Below, in pieces: positions 1 to 11,139 of a stretch of DNA of 64,000 bases. The notes beneath the pieces were generated by a model. The model saw nothing but the letters and a program-made list of their open reading frames with translations. It was not told where the DNA came from and ran no database searches. The DNA comes from JADJOY01 sp016713535 [NCBI: Deltaproteobacteria bacterium]. Lineage in GTDB: Bacteria; JADJOY01. The position numbers and the translations under genes are program-made. Numbering within the stretch: the stretch's first letter is position 1; each line of letters begins with the position of its first letter. The stretch is from the NCBI GenBank assembly GCA_016713535.1, contig JADJOY010000001.1:476640-540639 (forward strand). The letters run 5' to 3'.

Positions 1-566
1 CGATGCAGAGCCGCTGCTGCTGTCCGCCCGAGAGCCCCACGCCCGGCTTGTCGAGGATGTCCTTCACCTCGTCCCAGAGCGCCGCTTGACGCAGGCTCCG
101 CTCGACGACTTCGGTGGCCTGCTTCCGGGTCGAGGCGGTTGGTCAGCGTCAGGCCGGCCAGCACGTTCTCCCGCACCGACATGGTCGGGAACGGGTTCGG
201 CTTCTGGAACACCATGCCGACCCGACGGCGCAGATCCACGGCGTCCATCGACCGGTCGTAGATGTTCTGGCCGTCGAGCTCGATCCGCCCGTCCATCCGC
301 GCGCCGGGGATCATCTCGTGCATGCGGTTCAAGCACCGAATGAAGGTGGACTTGCCGCAACCCGAGGGGCCGATGATCGCAGCGACGCGCTTCTCGGGGA
401 AATCGAGATCGATCGAGCGCAGCACGTGGCGCTCGCCGAACCAAGCCGATACGGCTCGTGCGGAGATCTTGACGGGTGACGGAACCGTGGTGCCGCTCGA
501 GACGGAGCCGGATGCAGCGGGCACTTTCGCGCGCGCCGATGTCTGGGCGGAGGTGTCGTCGGTCAT
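1..566 (-). CDS. pstB: Phosphate ABC transporter ATP-binding protein PstB (cut by window edge, frameshifted)
   Basis: ATPase of the high-affinity phosphate importer PstSCAB, on the cytoplasmic face of the inner membrane. The ATG at 566 opens a Ser/Ala/Thr-rich leader of about 30 residues, then the ABC fold with Walker [10 protein letters not shown] (residues 66-74), the Q-loop region VFQKPNPFP and the signature [11 protein letters not shown] near the window edge. Walker B and the C-terminus lie outside. The frame breaks near 125-129: removing one base of the minus-strand run ACCCGGAA restores [22 protein letters not shown], the normal PstB reading, so one extra base is likely. It follows the porin on the same strand as part of the phosphate unit. 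Identification is firm; the break looks like a sequence error. Confidence 0.9.
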   Translation of the reverse strand, partial: MTDDTSAQTSARAKVPAASGSVSSGTTVPSPVKISARAVSAWFGERHVLRSIDLDFPEKRVAAIIGPSGCGKSTFIRCLNRMHEMIPGARMDGRIELDGQNIYDRSMDAVDLRRRVGMVFQKPNPFPTMSVRENVLAGLTLTNRLDPEAGHRSRRAEPASSGALGRGEGHPRQAGRGALGRTAAAALH

Positions 567-665
567 GGGCTCGAGCGTGTCAGGTTGGTTCGCAAATCGC
601 CATCGCTTGGATCGGGCGCCAGGTGTTCCTCTTCGTCTAGGTTCACGTGGCGCCCGGTCGAAGCG

Positions 666-699
666 GGCGGCCGCTCACCCATCGAGTGAGCCGGCCGCC
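666..699. terminator. Hairpin between porin and pstB
   Basis: An imperfect inverted repeat: a 5-bp GTGAG/CTCAC core and an 8-bp GGCGGCCG arm separated by one bulged base, with a 7-nt loop. It sits about 25 bp after the porin stop. There is no T-tract, so it may end or attenuate transcription only partly, or mark differential expression of porin and pstB. Confidence 0.4.
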
Positions 700-723
700 A
701 CGCGTGCAGCGGTCGGTGGGCTC

Positions 724-2130
724 TCAGAACTTGTACTGCGCGTCCACCTGGAGCCGGTTGAGCGTCGGGTTCGCCTTGCCCGCCGGCGGGTCGATGAGGG
801 TCACGAAGTAGTTCTTACCGCTCAGGTTCAGGCCCTTGAGCGGCATCCACTCGATCTTGACGTATGGCCCCTTCACGTTGGTGCCGCCCTTGCCCATGTC
901 GCTGCCCGACCAGGCCGAGACCACGGCGTTGGTCTCGAGGTACTCGTACGCGGCCGAGAAGGCGAAGTCGCCTGCCTCTTTGGTCTGGCCGATGCCGGCA
1001 CCGAACGACCAGCCCGAGTCGTCGTCGCCGTTGGCCTCGGTGTTCACCACGTAGTCGGCCATGACGGCGACGGGCCAGCTCGGCATGCCGGTGTCGATCC
1101 CGAGCTGCAGGCTCGGGTTGATCATGTTGAACCCGCCGGTGAAGCGCGCGATCGGATTCTCGGCCTTGGGCTTCACCTGGGTGCCGCCGGCCTTGGTGCC
1201 GTCCTTCAGGACCACGTCGTTGGTGATGAAGATCGAGCTGCTGGTGTTGGCCTCGGTGGCGATCCGGTTCGCGCCCGAGACGTAGTAGTCGGCGAGGCCG
1301 AAGGTCAGCTTGATGCCCGACGTCACGGCGAGGTCGGCGACGCCCTGGCCGCTGAACACCCACGCGTCCGCGCCGCTCGAGAGCTCCTTCACGGACCACT
1401 GGTTGGTGGTGATGCCGAGCTTGCGGACCAGGCCCGAGGTCGCCTCGACCGCCGCGACGTGCTGGCTGAAGCCCTCGGGGGCCAGGTCGTCGTCGAACAC
1501 GAGCTCGGAGCCCATGATCGCCGCGGGGCGCCACGCCGGATCGAACTTGCGATCCGCGATCTTCTTCTCCTTGTTGCCGGCCAGGATCATGATCCCGTTG
1601 AGCGGCATCTTGCCGGCGACGATCGTCAGGTAAGGCCGCTCCCAGCCGAAGGTGCTGAACGGCTTCACGTTCAGGTAGGCCCAGTCGAGGCTGAACGGCT
1701 TCTTCGCGAACAGCTCCGACATGGTCTGGTTGGTCGAGATCGGGTCGCCCGGATCACCGGTCACGATCCGCAGCGTGCCCTCGAGCTCGTCGCTGGCCTT
1801 GGCGGTCACGCCGAGCCTGGCCCGGATGCGGAACCGGTCGCGGGCCGTCACGTCGTTCTGGAAGAAACCCTCACCGCGCACGCGCAGGTCGCCGAACAGG
1901 CTGAAGCGGTCGAGCCACTCGGGCCAGGTCTTGGCTGCGCCGGTCTTGGCCTTCGCCTTCTCGTCCTCTTCGATCTGCGAGAGCAGCGCTTGGTACTGCT
2001 CCTCGGTGATGTCGCCCTTCACGCGCAGCAGGTTGATGAGCTCGCGCGTGGTGTCGGTCGCCTTGGCGGTGCCCGTCAAGCCGATCGCACACGCCGCCAC
2101 TACCAGGAAACAGCCGATGAACCGTCGCAT
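724..2130 (-). CDS. Putative porin (Porin_5-like), phosphate-unit member
   Basis: A 468-residue predicted outer-membrane beta-barrel. The N-terminus has a signal peptide (residues 1 to about 24, ending near TAKA) and then a short helical segment, LLRVKGDITEEQYQALL, typical of the putative porin family Porin_5. Family-like barrel features follow: FGDLRVRGEG, RFRIRARLG and DPISTNQTMSELF. It ends in QYKF, a C-terminal phenylalanine like the barrel-insertion signal of outer-membrane proteins. The ATG at 2130 is preceded by GGGGGAGGA. Upstream lie phoR and a Pho-box-like repeat about 90 bp from the start; downstream is pstB. Inference: a phosphate-starvation-induced porin, possibly for phosphate uptake like OprP/OprO but from another family. 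The substrate cannot be read from the sequence. Confidence 0.8.
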   Translation of the reverse strand: MRRFIGCFLVVAACAIGLTGTAKATDTTRELINLLRVKGDITEEQYQALLSQIEEDEKAKAKTGAAKTWPEWLDRFSLFGDLRVRGEGFFQNDVTARDRFRIRARLGVTAKASDELEGTLRIVTGDPGDPISTNQTMSELFAKKPFSLDWAYLNVKPFSTFGWERPYLTIVAGKMPLNGIMILAGNKEKKIADRKFDPAWRPAAIMGSELVFDDDLAPEGFSQHVAAVEATSGLVRKLGITTNQWSVKELSSGADAWVFSGQGVADLAVTSGIKLTFGLADYYVSGANRIATEANTSSSIFITNDVVLKDGTKAGGTQVKPKAENPIARFTGGFNMINPSLQLGIDTGMPSWPVAVMADYVVNTEANGDDDSGWSFGAGIGQTKEAGDFAFSAAYEYLETNAVVSAWSGSDMGKGGTNVKGPYVKIEWMPLKGLNLSGKNYFVTLIDPPAGKANPTLNRLQVDAQYKF

Positions 2131-2217
2131 TACGTAGTCCTCCCCCTTCGTCGGGTACCTCACCCGACGCGTCTCCCGATTTCGATGTCCTTGGATCGCC
2201 CGAAAGCTAGAGGACAT

Positions 2218-2235
2218 CTGTGACGCCACCGTGAC
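2218..2235 (-). promoter_or_regulatory. Pho-box-like direct repeat upstream of the porin
   Basis: On the plus strand CTGTGAC, four bases, then CCGTGAC: two 7-bp units at an 11-bp period, the geometry of PhoB/PhoP sites. It lies 88 bp upstream of the porin start, just after the phoR stop. A near-identical element precedes phoB at 4901-4918; both share the core GTGACGCCAnCGTGACGA. Binding is inferred. Confidence 0.55.
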
Positions 2236-2291
2236 GACGTCGAAAACCTTGTGATCGAAACGATATCGTATCGTTGTCGGTGCGGCGGGTT

Positions 2292-4063
2292 TCAGCGCGT
2301 CTTGAGTGGCGTGCGGTTCGACGGCAGGCTGACCCAGAAGCACGATCCATGCGGCTCGACCGGATCGACCCCGGCCCGGCCTCCCATCGCCTCGACGAGG
2401 TGCTTCACGATCGAGAGACCGAGCCCGGTGCCGCCCATCTCGCGCGAGCGCCCCGCGTCCACGCGGTAGAACCGCTCGAACACACGCAGGCGCTGGTGCG
2501 GGGGGATGCCAGGGCCGTCGTCGGCGACCTCGACGCGGACCGCGGCTCCCGCGCGACGCGCGGTGAGGCGGACGTGGCCGCCCTCGGGCGTGTACTTGAT
2601 CGCGTTGTCGAGGAGGTTGCCGAGGATGTCCTCGAGGGCGTGCTCGTCGGCCCACACCGAGCCGACCGGCTCGGTAGGCTCGAGCCAGCGCAGCTCGACG
2701 CCCTTGGCGCGCGCGCGCTCGGCGAGCAAGCGCATGGCGCCGCCCGCCGCCTCGGCGACCGGGATCTCCTGCGGCTCGAGCGGATAGGCGCCGGCCTCGA
2801 TCTTCGACAGGTCGAGGAGGTCGTCGATGATGCGCCCGAGGCGGGTGGCGCTGCGGACCATCGCCTCCAGGAACTCGGGGGCTCTCTCGCGGTCGTCGAG
2901 GGCGCCGCCGGCGAGCGTCTCCGCGTTGGCGAGGATCGTCGCGACCGGGGTGCGCAGCTCGTGCGAGACGTTGGCGACGAAGTCGGAGCGCACCTTCTCG
3001 AGGCGGCGGAACTCGGTGACGTCGTGCAAGACCACCACGCACCCCGCGCTGCGCTGGGCGGTGACGTGGGCGAGGATCATCCGTGGGCGCTCGCCGGCGA
3101 GCTGGAACTCGACCGGGGCAGCCGCCGCGCCGCGGTTCGCGGCGGTCACCGCGTCGTCGAGGGCGGGGATGCGCAGCACCTCGATCAGCGGCCGCCCCGC
3201 CGGGAGCTGCGCCTGTCCGGTCAGCTCGAGGGCCGCCCGGTTGGCGAGCGTCACGCGTCCGTTCGCGTCGAGGGCGAGGACCGGCTCGTTCATGCCCTCG
3301 AGCACCGCCTCGACGCGGTTGCGCTCGGCCGCGAGGTCGGCGACCGTCCGCTCGAGGCGCTCGGCGAGGCGGTTGGATCGAGCCGCCGAGGCCGCCGAGC
3401 TCGTCGCCGCTGGCGACGGCGACCCGCGTGTCGGGTTTGCCGGCCGCGATCGCGCCCGCGCTCTCGACCAGCTCCCGCACCGCGCGCGTCGACCAGTGCG
3501 AGGCCAAGGCGCTCATCGCCACCGCGGTGCCGAGCCCCACGGCGCCCGCCACCAGGAGCAGCCAGCGCAGGCGGTGGACGACCTCGTTCACGTCGTGGAG
3601 TGGCAGCGCCACGCGCACCAGCCCCGCGCCGCCTCGGTACGGCACCGCGACGTAGAGCAGGTCGGTGTGGATCGTGGCGCTGTAGCGCCGCGCCGAGCCG
3701 AAGCCGGCGGTGCTCGCGGCGCGCAGCTCGGGGCGGTTGGCGTGGTTCTCGACGGTGGCGATCTGGTCCGGGGCGAGCTCCGAGTCGCCGAGCACGACGC
3801 CGGCGCGATCGGCGATCGTGACCCGCGCGCCGATCGCCGCGCCGAGGTGATCGGCGATCGGGTCGAGCCCGTCGATCGTCTCCGGACGGTGGCTCTCGTC
3901 GATGGCGACGCTCGCCTGGGTGGCGAGGCGGCGCAGCTCGATCTGCAGCCGGCTCGAGCCAGCCGGCGAGCTCGCGCTCGAGGACGAGCCCACTCGCCAG
4001 CACCACCACCGCGATGAGCGAGACGGAGACCAGGAACAGCTTGCCGCGGATGCCAGGCTTCAT
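2292..4063 (-). CDS. phoR: PhoR-like sensor histidine kinase (two frameshifts)
   Basis: Membrane histidine kinase paired with the PhoB-type regulator encoded just upstream. Read across the breaks it has transmembrane helix 1 (LFLVSVSLIAVVVLASGLVL), a periplasmic region of about 130 residues, helix 2 (LLLVAGAVGLGTAVAMSALA), a HAMP-like segment, a PAS domain (EPVLALDANGRVTLANRAA), the phospho-acceptor box FVANVSHELRTPVATI, and a HATPase with N box LLDNAIKYTPEGG, G1 DDGPGIPP and G2 GGTGLGLSIVKHL. The frame shifts near 3950-3957, after LERELAGWLE, and near 3371-3377, before NRLAERLERTV. Both lie in well-formed domains, so sequence errors are likelier than inactivation. The kinase class is certain; phosphate specificity rests on context. 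Confidence 0.85.
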
Positions 4064-4144
4064 GGGCAGGGGCCGATCAGCGTGCGAGTCGATGATCGAG
4101 CGGCCGACGGAGCGGCCGCGCTCCCCGCCACGAGGAGCGGGTGG

Positions 4145-4864
4145 TCAAGCACCCGACTCGGCCTTGAAGCGGTAGCCGACGCCGCGCAGCGTCTCGACGT
4201 AGTCGCCGGCGGCGCCGAGCTTCTCGCGTAGCCGCTTGATGTGGGTGTCGACGGTGCGCGTGGTCACGTCCGCCTGGATCCCCCACACGTCGTCGAGGAG
4301 GCGGTCGCGGGTCTGCACTCGTCCCTTGCGGGTCAGCAGCGTCACCAGCAGCCGGAACTCGAGGGCCGTGAGAGTGATCTCCTCGTCGCCGACCCAGGTG
4401 CGGTGCCCCGGCACGTCGACGCGCAGGAGGCCGAAGCGCAGCTCCTCCTCTTCCTCCTCGTCGCTGGCGGCCTCGTTGGGGTTGGCGCGGCGCAACACGG
4501 CGCGCACCCGCAGCATCAGCTCGCGCAGGCTGAACGGCTTGGCGACGTAGTCGTCGGCGCCGACCTCGAAGCCGACCACGCGGTCGATCTCGTCGGTCTT
4601 CGCGGTGAGCATGATCACCGGTACCTTGCGGGTGCGGGGGTCCTGGCGGAGCTTGCGGCAGATCTCCGTGCCCGACATGTCGGGCAACATGAGGTCGAGG
4701 AGCACCAGGTCTGGCGCGGGGTCGCGCGTGAGCAGCTCGAGCGCGGCCTTGCCGTTGCGGGCGCTACGGGTCTCGAAGCCCTCGCGCTCGAGGGTGTATT
4801 CGAGGGTGCGCACGAGGTCGGCCTCGTCGTCGACGATCAGGATCCAGCGGGAGAGTGTGGACAT
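4145..4864 (-). CDS. phoB: PhoB-type response regulator (OmpR family)
   Basis: A 239-residue two-component regulator. The receiver domain (residues 1 to about 125) has the acidic pair DDE in ILIVDDEADLV, the phospho-acceptor Asp in LVLLDLMLPD, the Thr of IMLTAKT and the Lys of YVAKPF. An acidic linker (EEEEEEL) leads to a winged-helix DNA-binding domain ending HIKRLREKLG and GVGYRFKAE. It would activate phosphate-starvation genes once phosphorylated by the kinase encoded 80 bp downstream. The ATG at 4864 has no strong Shine-Dalgarno. A perfect 7+4+7 direct repeat lies 37 bp upstream, consistent with autoregulation. The assignment to PhoB rather than another OmpR-type regulator rests on the neighbouring pstB and these boxes. 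Confidence 0.85.
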   Translation of the reverse strand: MSTLSRWILIVDDEADLVRTLEYTLEREGFETRSARNGKAALELLTRDPAPDLVLLDLMLPDMSGTEICRKLRQDPRTRKVPVIMLTAKTDEIDRVVGFEVGADDYVAKPFSLRELMLRVRAVLRRANPNEAASDEEEEEELRFGLLRVDVPGHRTWVGDEEITLTALEFRLLVTLLTRKGRVQTRDRLLDDVWGIQADVTTRTVDTHIKRLREKLGAAGDYVETLRGVGYRFKAESGA

Positions 4865-4900
4865 GGCGCAGCGAAGGGTGTGCTGTGCCCGTGTCTATCA

Positions 4901-4918
4901 CGTGACGCCAGCGTGACG
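4901..4918 (-). promoter_or_regulatory. Pho-box-like direct repeat upstream of phoB
   Basis: CGTGACG at 4901-4907 repeats exactly at 4912-4918, an 11-bp period as in PhoB/PhoP boxes. It lies 37 bp upstream of the phoB ATG and matches the repeat at 2218-2235 in its core. Likely an autoregulatory site; binding is inferred. Confidence 0.55.
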
Positions 4919-4995
4919 AAGGGGGAGATTCCCGGTGGCGGCCGTCCTCGGGGGGCCTCTCGTACAGCGATGGAGCGGACCGGCGACGCCGCGCG

Positions 4996-5038
4996 GACGC
5001 GTATCGCCGGCCCGGCAGGAGCCGGGCCCTCCGACGGG
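4996..5038 (+). repeat. Intergenic palindromic repeat, copy 1
   Basis: Begins GACGCGTATCGCCGG and ends CCCTCCGACGGG, as does copy 2 at 5286. It contains a perfect 8-bp stem GGCCCGGC/GCCGGGCC (5009-5028) closed by an AGGA loop. Confidence 0.65.
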
Positions 5039-5285
5039 ACTCGGCCCATGGCGCGTCGCAGCGAGCCTGTGATGCGATCGAGCGCGAGCGAAGCGCCGCG
5101 GGGGGCGGAGCCCCCGCTACGAAAACCCTCGCAGCAACGGGGGGCGATCCCCCGTCGCCGGGCCGACGCGGCTTCCGGGAGCAACCCAGAGAAAGCGATT
5201 CACAGCCTCAGAGCGACGCCACAGGCGCAGCGAGTGCCTCGGGGGTGGCTGCAAACCGTGATCGACGGACCGTGGACGAAACGCC

Positions 5286-5340
5286 GACGCGTATCGCCGG
5301 CTCGGCAGGAGCGCCAACGGCGCGAGGGCCCTCCGACGGG
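5286..5340 (+). repeat. Intergenic palindromic repeat, copy 2
   Basis: Shares both ends with copy 1 (GACGCGTATCGCCGG ... GGCAGGAGC ... CCCTCCGACGGG). The centre is expanded by about 12 bp that form their own small hairpin, GCGCC-AAC-GGCGC. Confidence 0.65.
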
Positions 5341-5374
5341 GCGGGGGCTCGAAAAGCCCCCCGAGAAACCCAGC

Positions 5375-6262
5375 TCAGCTCGCCTTCGGCCGCACCACCC
5401 GGGTGACGGCGGTGTCGAGGGAGACCTCGGCGACCGTGCCGGGCGGGAAGTCGTAGCGGAACTCGGCGAGGCTGTCGCACGCCACCACGCCGTGGGTGTC
5501 GTTGTTCGAGACGATCCGCGCCACCTCGCCGTCACGCACCGTGAGCTCGGTGATCCGGTTGTGCTTGGCGTGTGGCGAGGGCTCGCGCGCCAGCACCCGC
5601 AGCACCCGCTCGGTGCGCTTGAACGGCTGGCCGCCGCGGTAGCGAGCGGCGCTCAGGTACCAGCCGGTCGAGCCGGCGCCGTTCACGACCAGGGTCCCCG
5701 AGCCGCGGTGGGTGGTCTCGCTGCCATCGAGGGTGAGCAGGTTGTAGCTCGCGAACGCCGACTCGCGCTCGCCGAAGAAGCACTCGGTGATCGCGGGCTC
5801 GATGACGCGGCCGTCGAGAGTGGTGCGGATGCGCGGCCATTCCTCGACGTCGACGGCGTCGCTCTCGAGCGCGCGCACCAGCCCGTCGAGGCCGGTGCTG
5901 GAGAAGCCGAGCAGCACGCCTTCGCTGCCCACCGGGTCCGAGTTGAGGCCGAGGATCGGCGCCTCGGCGTAGTGCGCGACGTAGGTGAAGTGGTTGTCGC
6001 CACCCAGCGCGATCACCAGGTCGGCGTCGCCGGTCGCTTCCTTCGAGAGCTGGTTTCGGTGCACCACGTGCGCGCGCGGGAAGAGCCGTGCGACGGCCGC
6101 CAGGCAAGCCTTCTGGCGCTCGTGGGAGGCGAGGATGCGCTCCGCGTCGACGTTGCGGCTGCGGTAGATGGAGAGCATCTCCACCTGTGTGCGGTTGTAG
6201 CGGTGAGTGTCGTACTCGAGCGCCGTGAGCTTGGGCGCGAGCACCACGCGGTCGAGCTTCAT
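5375..6262 (-). CDS. NAD kinase-like protein
   Basis: A 295-residue soluble protein with the ATP-NAD kinase fold, which in the family phosphorylates NAD to NADP. The glycine-rich nucleotide site reads VIALGGDNHFTYVAHY, so the usual GGDGT is GGDNH. Further family-like elements are PILGLNSDPVGSEGVLLGF, the substrate loop NGAGSTGWYLSAARYRGG and the C-terminal beta segment IVSNNDTHGVVACDSL. Its ATG overlaps the stop of the AsmA-like gene (ATGA at 6259-6262), so the two are translationally coupled. The altered motif resembles a divergent NADK branch, as in mitochondrial NADK2; true NAD kinase activity is not assured. Confidence 0.7.
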   Translation of the reverse strand: MKLDRVVLAPKLTALEYDTHRYNRTQVEMLSIYRSRNVDAERILASHERQKACLAAVARLFPRAHVVHRNQLSKEATGDADLVIALGGDNHFTYVAHYAEAPILGLNSDPVGSEGVLLGFSSTGLDGLVRALESDAVDVEEWPRIRTTLDGRVIEPAITECFFGERESAFASYNLLTLDGSETTHRGSGTLVVNGAGSTGWYLSAARYRGGQPFKRTERVLRVLAREPSPHAKHNRITELTVRDGEVARIVSNNDTHGVVACDSLAEFRYDFPPGTVAEVSLDTAVTRVVRPKAS

Positions 6263-7995
6263 TCGAGGTCGTCCGTGGGCGGGGATTCGCCCGTGGCGGC
6301 GCCGGTGCCGAGCGCGTGCGGTGTCGCGCTCCCCGTTCGATCCGGTGTCGCCACGACCGCGCTCGGCCCGAGTGCTTCGAGCTCGGCGTCGAGCGACGCC
6401 ATGCGCGCTGGGTCGCGGGACTCGGCGACGTGGATGCGCTCGCGCAGGAACAAGCGCATGGTCTCGCGGTGGCGCGGCTCGAACTCGGCGAGGATCTCGG
6501 CGATGGGGCGGTCGGGGTCGGCGAAGCCGCCCACCGTGCCGACGCCCTGCTCGCCGCCCTGAAACAGGCGCTTGGCGGCATTCGCGACCCCCGAGCCGAA
6601 GGCCGCGATGCCGCGGCCCAGGCTCGAGAGGAAGTCGTCGCCGCCGCCGGAGGGAGGGGCGGACTGCCCGGCGGCCGACGGAGGCGCGCTCGAGCCGACC
6701 GCGGAGCCCGCGTCGGCGGCACCTTGCCCGAGGCGCAAGACGCTCTCGAGACCGGCGATGGCGAGCTGGCCCGCCACGTCGAGGCTCACGTTGCCCATCT
6801 TGAGGAGGTGTCCGAGCGGGAGCTGGAAGGCCGAGACGAGGGCGCTGTTCTTGTCGATCGTGGGGCGGAAGAGGTCGCCGGTGAAGGGTGCGTTCATCTC
6901 GGTGCCGGTCTCGGCGACGGTGACGCTCACCACGCCGGTCTGGATCTTGGCGTCCGTCGCCTTCACGTCGAGCAGCGCGTGGATCCAGTTGCCGCCCAGC
7001 GCCGCGCCGCCGCTGCCGGCGGTGTAGGGATCGATCGTGCGCAGGTCGAAGCCGGTGATCGCGCCGAGCAGAGTGATCGAGGGCTCGTCGCGCCACGGCT
7101 CGGCCCACGCGCGGACGTGCAGCCAGCCGGGGTGCTCGGGCTGCGCGATGCGGCCGTCGAGGGTCACGTCGGTGAGCGGGTTCGCGTACGGCGCCCCGAG
7201 GTACTGGAAGTCGCGCACCTCGGCGGTCACGTCGGTGATCGAGAGGTGGACCGGCGCGACCGCGTCCGAGAGCGGATCGTCGTAGATCAGCGTGCCGTGC
7301 TCGAGGCGCGCGTGGCGCAGGTAGAAGAGCGCGGCGGGAGGGTTTGCCGGCTCTCCCCCCGCGGAGGCTGCGGCGGGGCGTGACACCGGCGGCGGCAGCG
7401 GCGCCAGCTTGGCGGGATTCGGCTTCTGCATCCCGAGCAGCGCCTGGATGTTGGTCCAGCCCGGCTCGAGGAGACGCGCCCGGAACACGGGCTCGTCGAT
7501 GCGGACGTCGTCGACCGGGTAGGGCGGCGCGATCACCTTGCCCAGCTCGACCGTGCCCTCGACGGTCTTGACCGTGAGCACCGGCGCCCGATCGCCACCC
7601 TCGGCACGGCTCACCTCGAGCCCCTCGACCACCACGTGCCCGGAGAGCAGCGCCGCGGTGAGCGACCGCGCGCGGATCGGTCCCTTGATCTGGGGGATCT
7701 CGAGGTGGATTCCCGTGGCGTGAAGCTCGAGCGGGAAGAGCTCCAGGTGGATCGAGTCCGCGCTCAGCGAGCCGCCGACGAGCGGTCCGATCCGCGGCAG
7801 CACCTGTGCGACCAGCAGCGCATCGCGCGCCAGCGCCGCGATCAGCAGCGTGGCCAGGACCAGCCCGAAGGCGCCGAGGAGCGCCCGGCCGATGATGCGC
7901 GAGGTGCGGCGGGGTGCGCGATCCGGGGTGGGCGCGGCCCCTCCCGCGGTGCCCGCTGGCGATGGCGTGGCGGGGGTGCTCGGTAGGTCGCTCAT
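6259..7995 (-). CDS. AsmA-like envelope protein
   Basis: A 578-residue protein with a Pro/Ala/Thr-rich cytoplasmic N-terminus, one transmembrane helix at about residues 35-57 (RALLGAFGLVLATLLIAALA) and a long periplasmic part. That part has AsmA/DUF748-type features: repeated beta strands with patterns such as VVVEGLEVSRAEG, VRIDEPVFRARL and LEHGTLIYDDPLSDAVAPVHL. Family members help lipid transport or outer-membrane biogenesis. A Ser/Gly/Pro-rich stretch near residues 440-470 separates the barrel-like part from a helical C-terminus. The start at 7995 is the first Met before the membrane helix; a longer in-frame extension is possible but has no hydrophobic or family features. It is coupled to the NAD-kinase-like gene, and divergent from acnA. 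Confidence 0.65.
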   Translation of the reverse strand: MSDLPSTPATPSPAGTAGGAAPTPDRAPRRTSRIIGRALLGAFGLVLATLLIAALARDALLVAQVLPRIGPLVGGSLSADSIHLELFPLELHATGIHLEIPQIKGPIRARSLTAALLSGHVVVEGLEVSRAEGGDRAPVLTVKTVEGTVELGKVIAPPYPVDDVRIDEPVFRARLLEPGWTNIQALLGMQKPNPAKLAPLPPPVSRPAAASAGGEPANPPAALFYLRHARLEHGTLIYDDPLSDAVAPVHLSITDVTAEVRDFQYLGAPYANPLTDVTLDGRIAQPEHPGWLHVRAWAEPWRDEPSITLLGAITGFDLRTIDPYTAGSGGAALGGNWIHALLDVKATDAKIQTGVVSVTVAETGTEMNAPFTGDLFRPTIDKNSALVSAFQLPLGHLLKMGNVSLDVAGQLAIAGLESVLRLGQGAADAGSAVGSSAPPSAAGQSAPPSGGGDDFLSSLGRGIAAFGSGVANAAKRLFQGGEQGVGTVGGFADPDRPIAEILAEFEPRHRETMRLFLRERIHVAESRDPARMASLDAELEALGPSAVVATPDRTGSATPHALGTGAATGESPPTDDLE

Positions 7996-8069
7996 GACGT
8001 CGCGCTGGCGCGGTCCGCGCTCGTCGCGCGAACCTCGGCCCGGGAGGCGGATTTGGGCCGCGCGACTCT

Positions 8070-8075
8070 TATAAT
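8070..8075 (+). promoter_or_regulatory. Candidate -10 box (TATAAT) for acnA
   Basis: A perfect TATAAT in an otherwise GC-rich divergent spacer, 122 bp before the acnA start. No good -35 hexamer lies at 16-18 bp, so an activator or an alternative arrangement may be needed. Confidence 0.4.
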
Positions 8076-8197
8076 ATGCGCCCCTTCTCCTGCCTCGCTC
8101 GGTGGATCCGGCCGCTTCGCATCGCCGCGAGGGGAGAGCCACATCCGCCCTTGGCTCCGCTCCGTTCGATCCCCGTCCCACCGTGAGGAGACCCCCG

Positions 8198-10921
<2,724 letters not shown>

Positions 10922-10954
10922 TCCGGGCGGCGGTCCGGGCGGATCGGATCGGGA

Positions 10955-11038
10955 ATGCCACGCGCGGGGTGGGTCGTGCTCGGGGTGGTCGTGGTGGCGG
11001 TGGTGATCGCCGCCACGATGATCCTGGTCACGCCCTGA
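10955..11038 (+). CDS. Possible 27-residue single-pass membrane peptide
   Basis: A short frame starting MPRAGWVVLG, 33 bp after acnA. Residues 6-25 are almost entirely Val/Ile/Ala/Met/Leu, a complete transmembrane span, with one Arg at the N-side. The upstream GGATCGGGA is only a weak ribosome site. Small membrane peptides of this shape are often missed, but a chance frame in GC-rich DNA is equally possible. Confidence 0.3.
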   Translation: MPRAGWVVLGVVVVAVVIAATMILVTP

Positions 11039-11139
11039 GCGCGCGGTGTTGCCGCACGGCTCTTGACCGATTCGTGCCCGCCACCTAGAACGGTCTTGGG
11101 GGCGGGTGAGTGGGTCGCCCCGGTTGGGAGCGCGGGTCG

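Larger units (their letters stand above)
4919..5374. other. Non-coding palindrome-rich spacer
   Basis: This 456-bp gap holds no credible gene. It contains a diverged repeat pair (4996-5038 and 5286-5340) and three further hairpins: 5098-5117 (GC-rich arms around GGA), 5137-5155 (ACGGGGG/CCCCCGT with a GCGAT loop) and 5343-5361 (GGGGGCT/AGCCCCC with a CGAAA loop). The last lies just past the NAD-kinase-like gene, transcribed on the minus strand, and could end its transcript. The layout resembles clustered REP-type elements. Confidence 0.6.

Noticed and set aside
262-2223. A 653-codon plus-strand frame opposite the porin and pstB
   Set aside because: It is the complement of well-supported genes, with Arg/Asp/Val-heavy composition and no family features.
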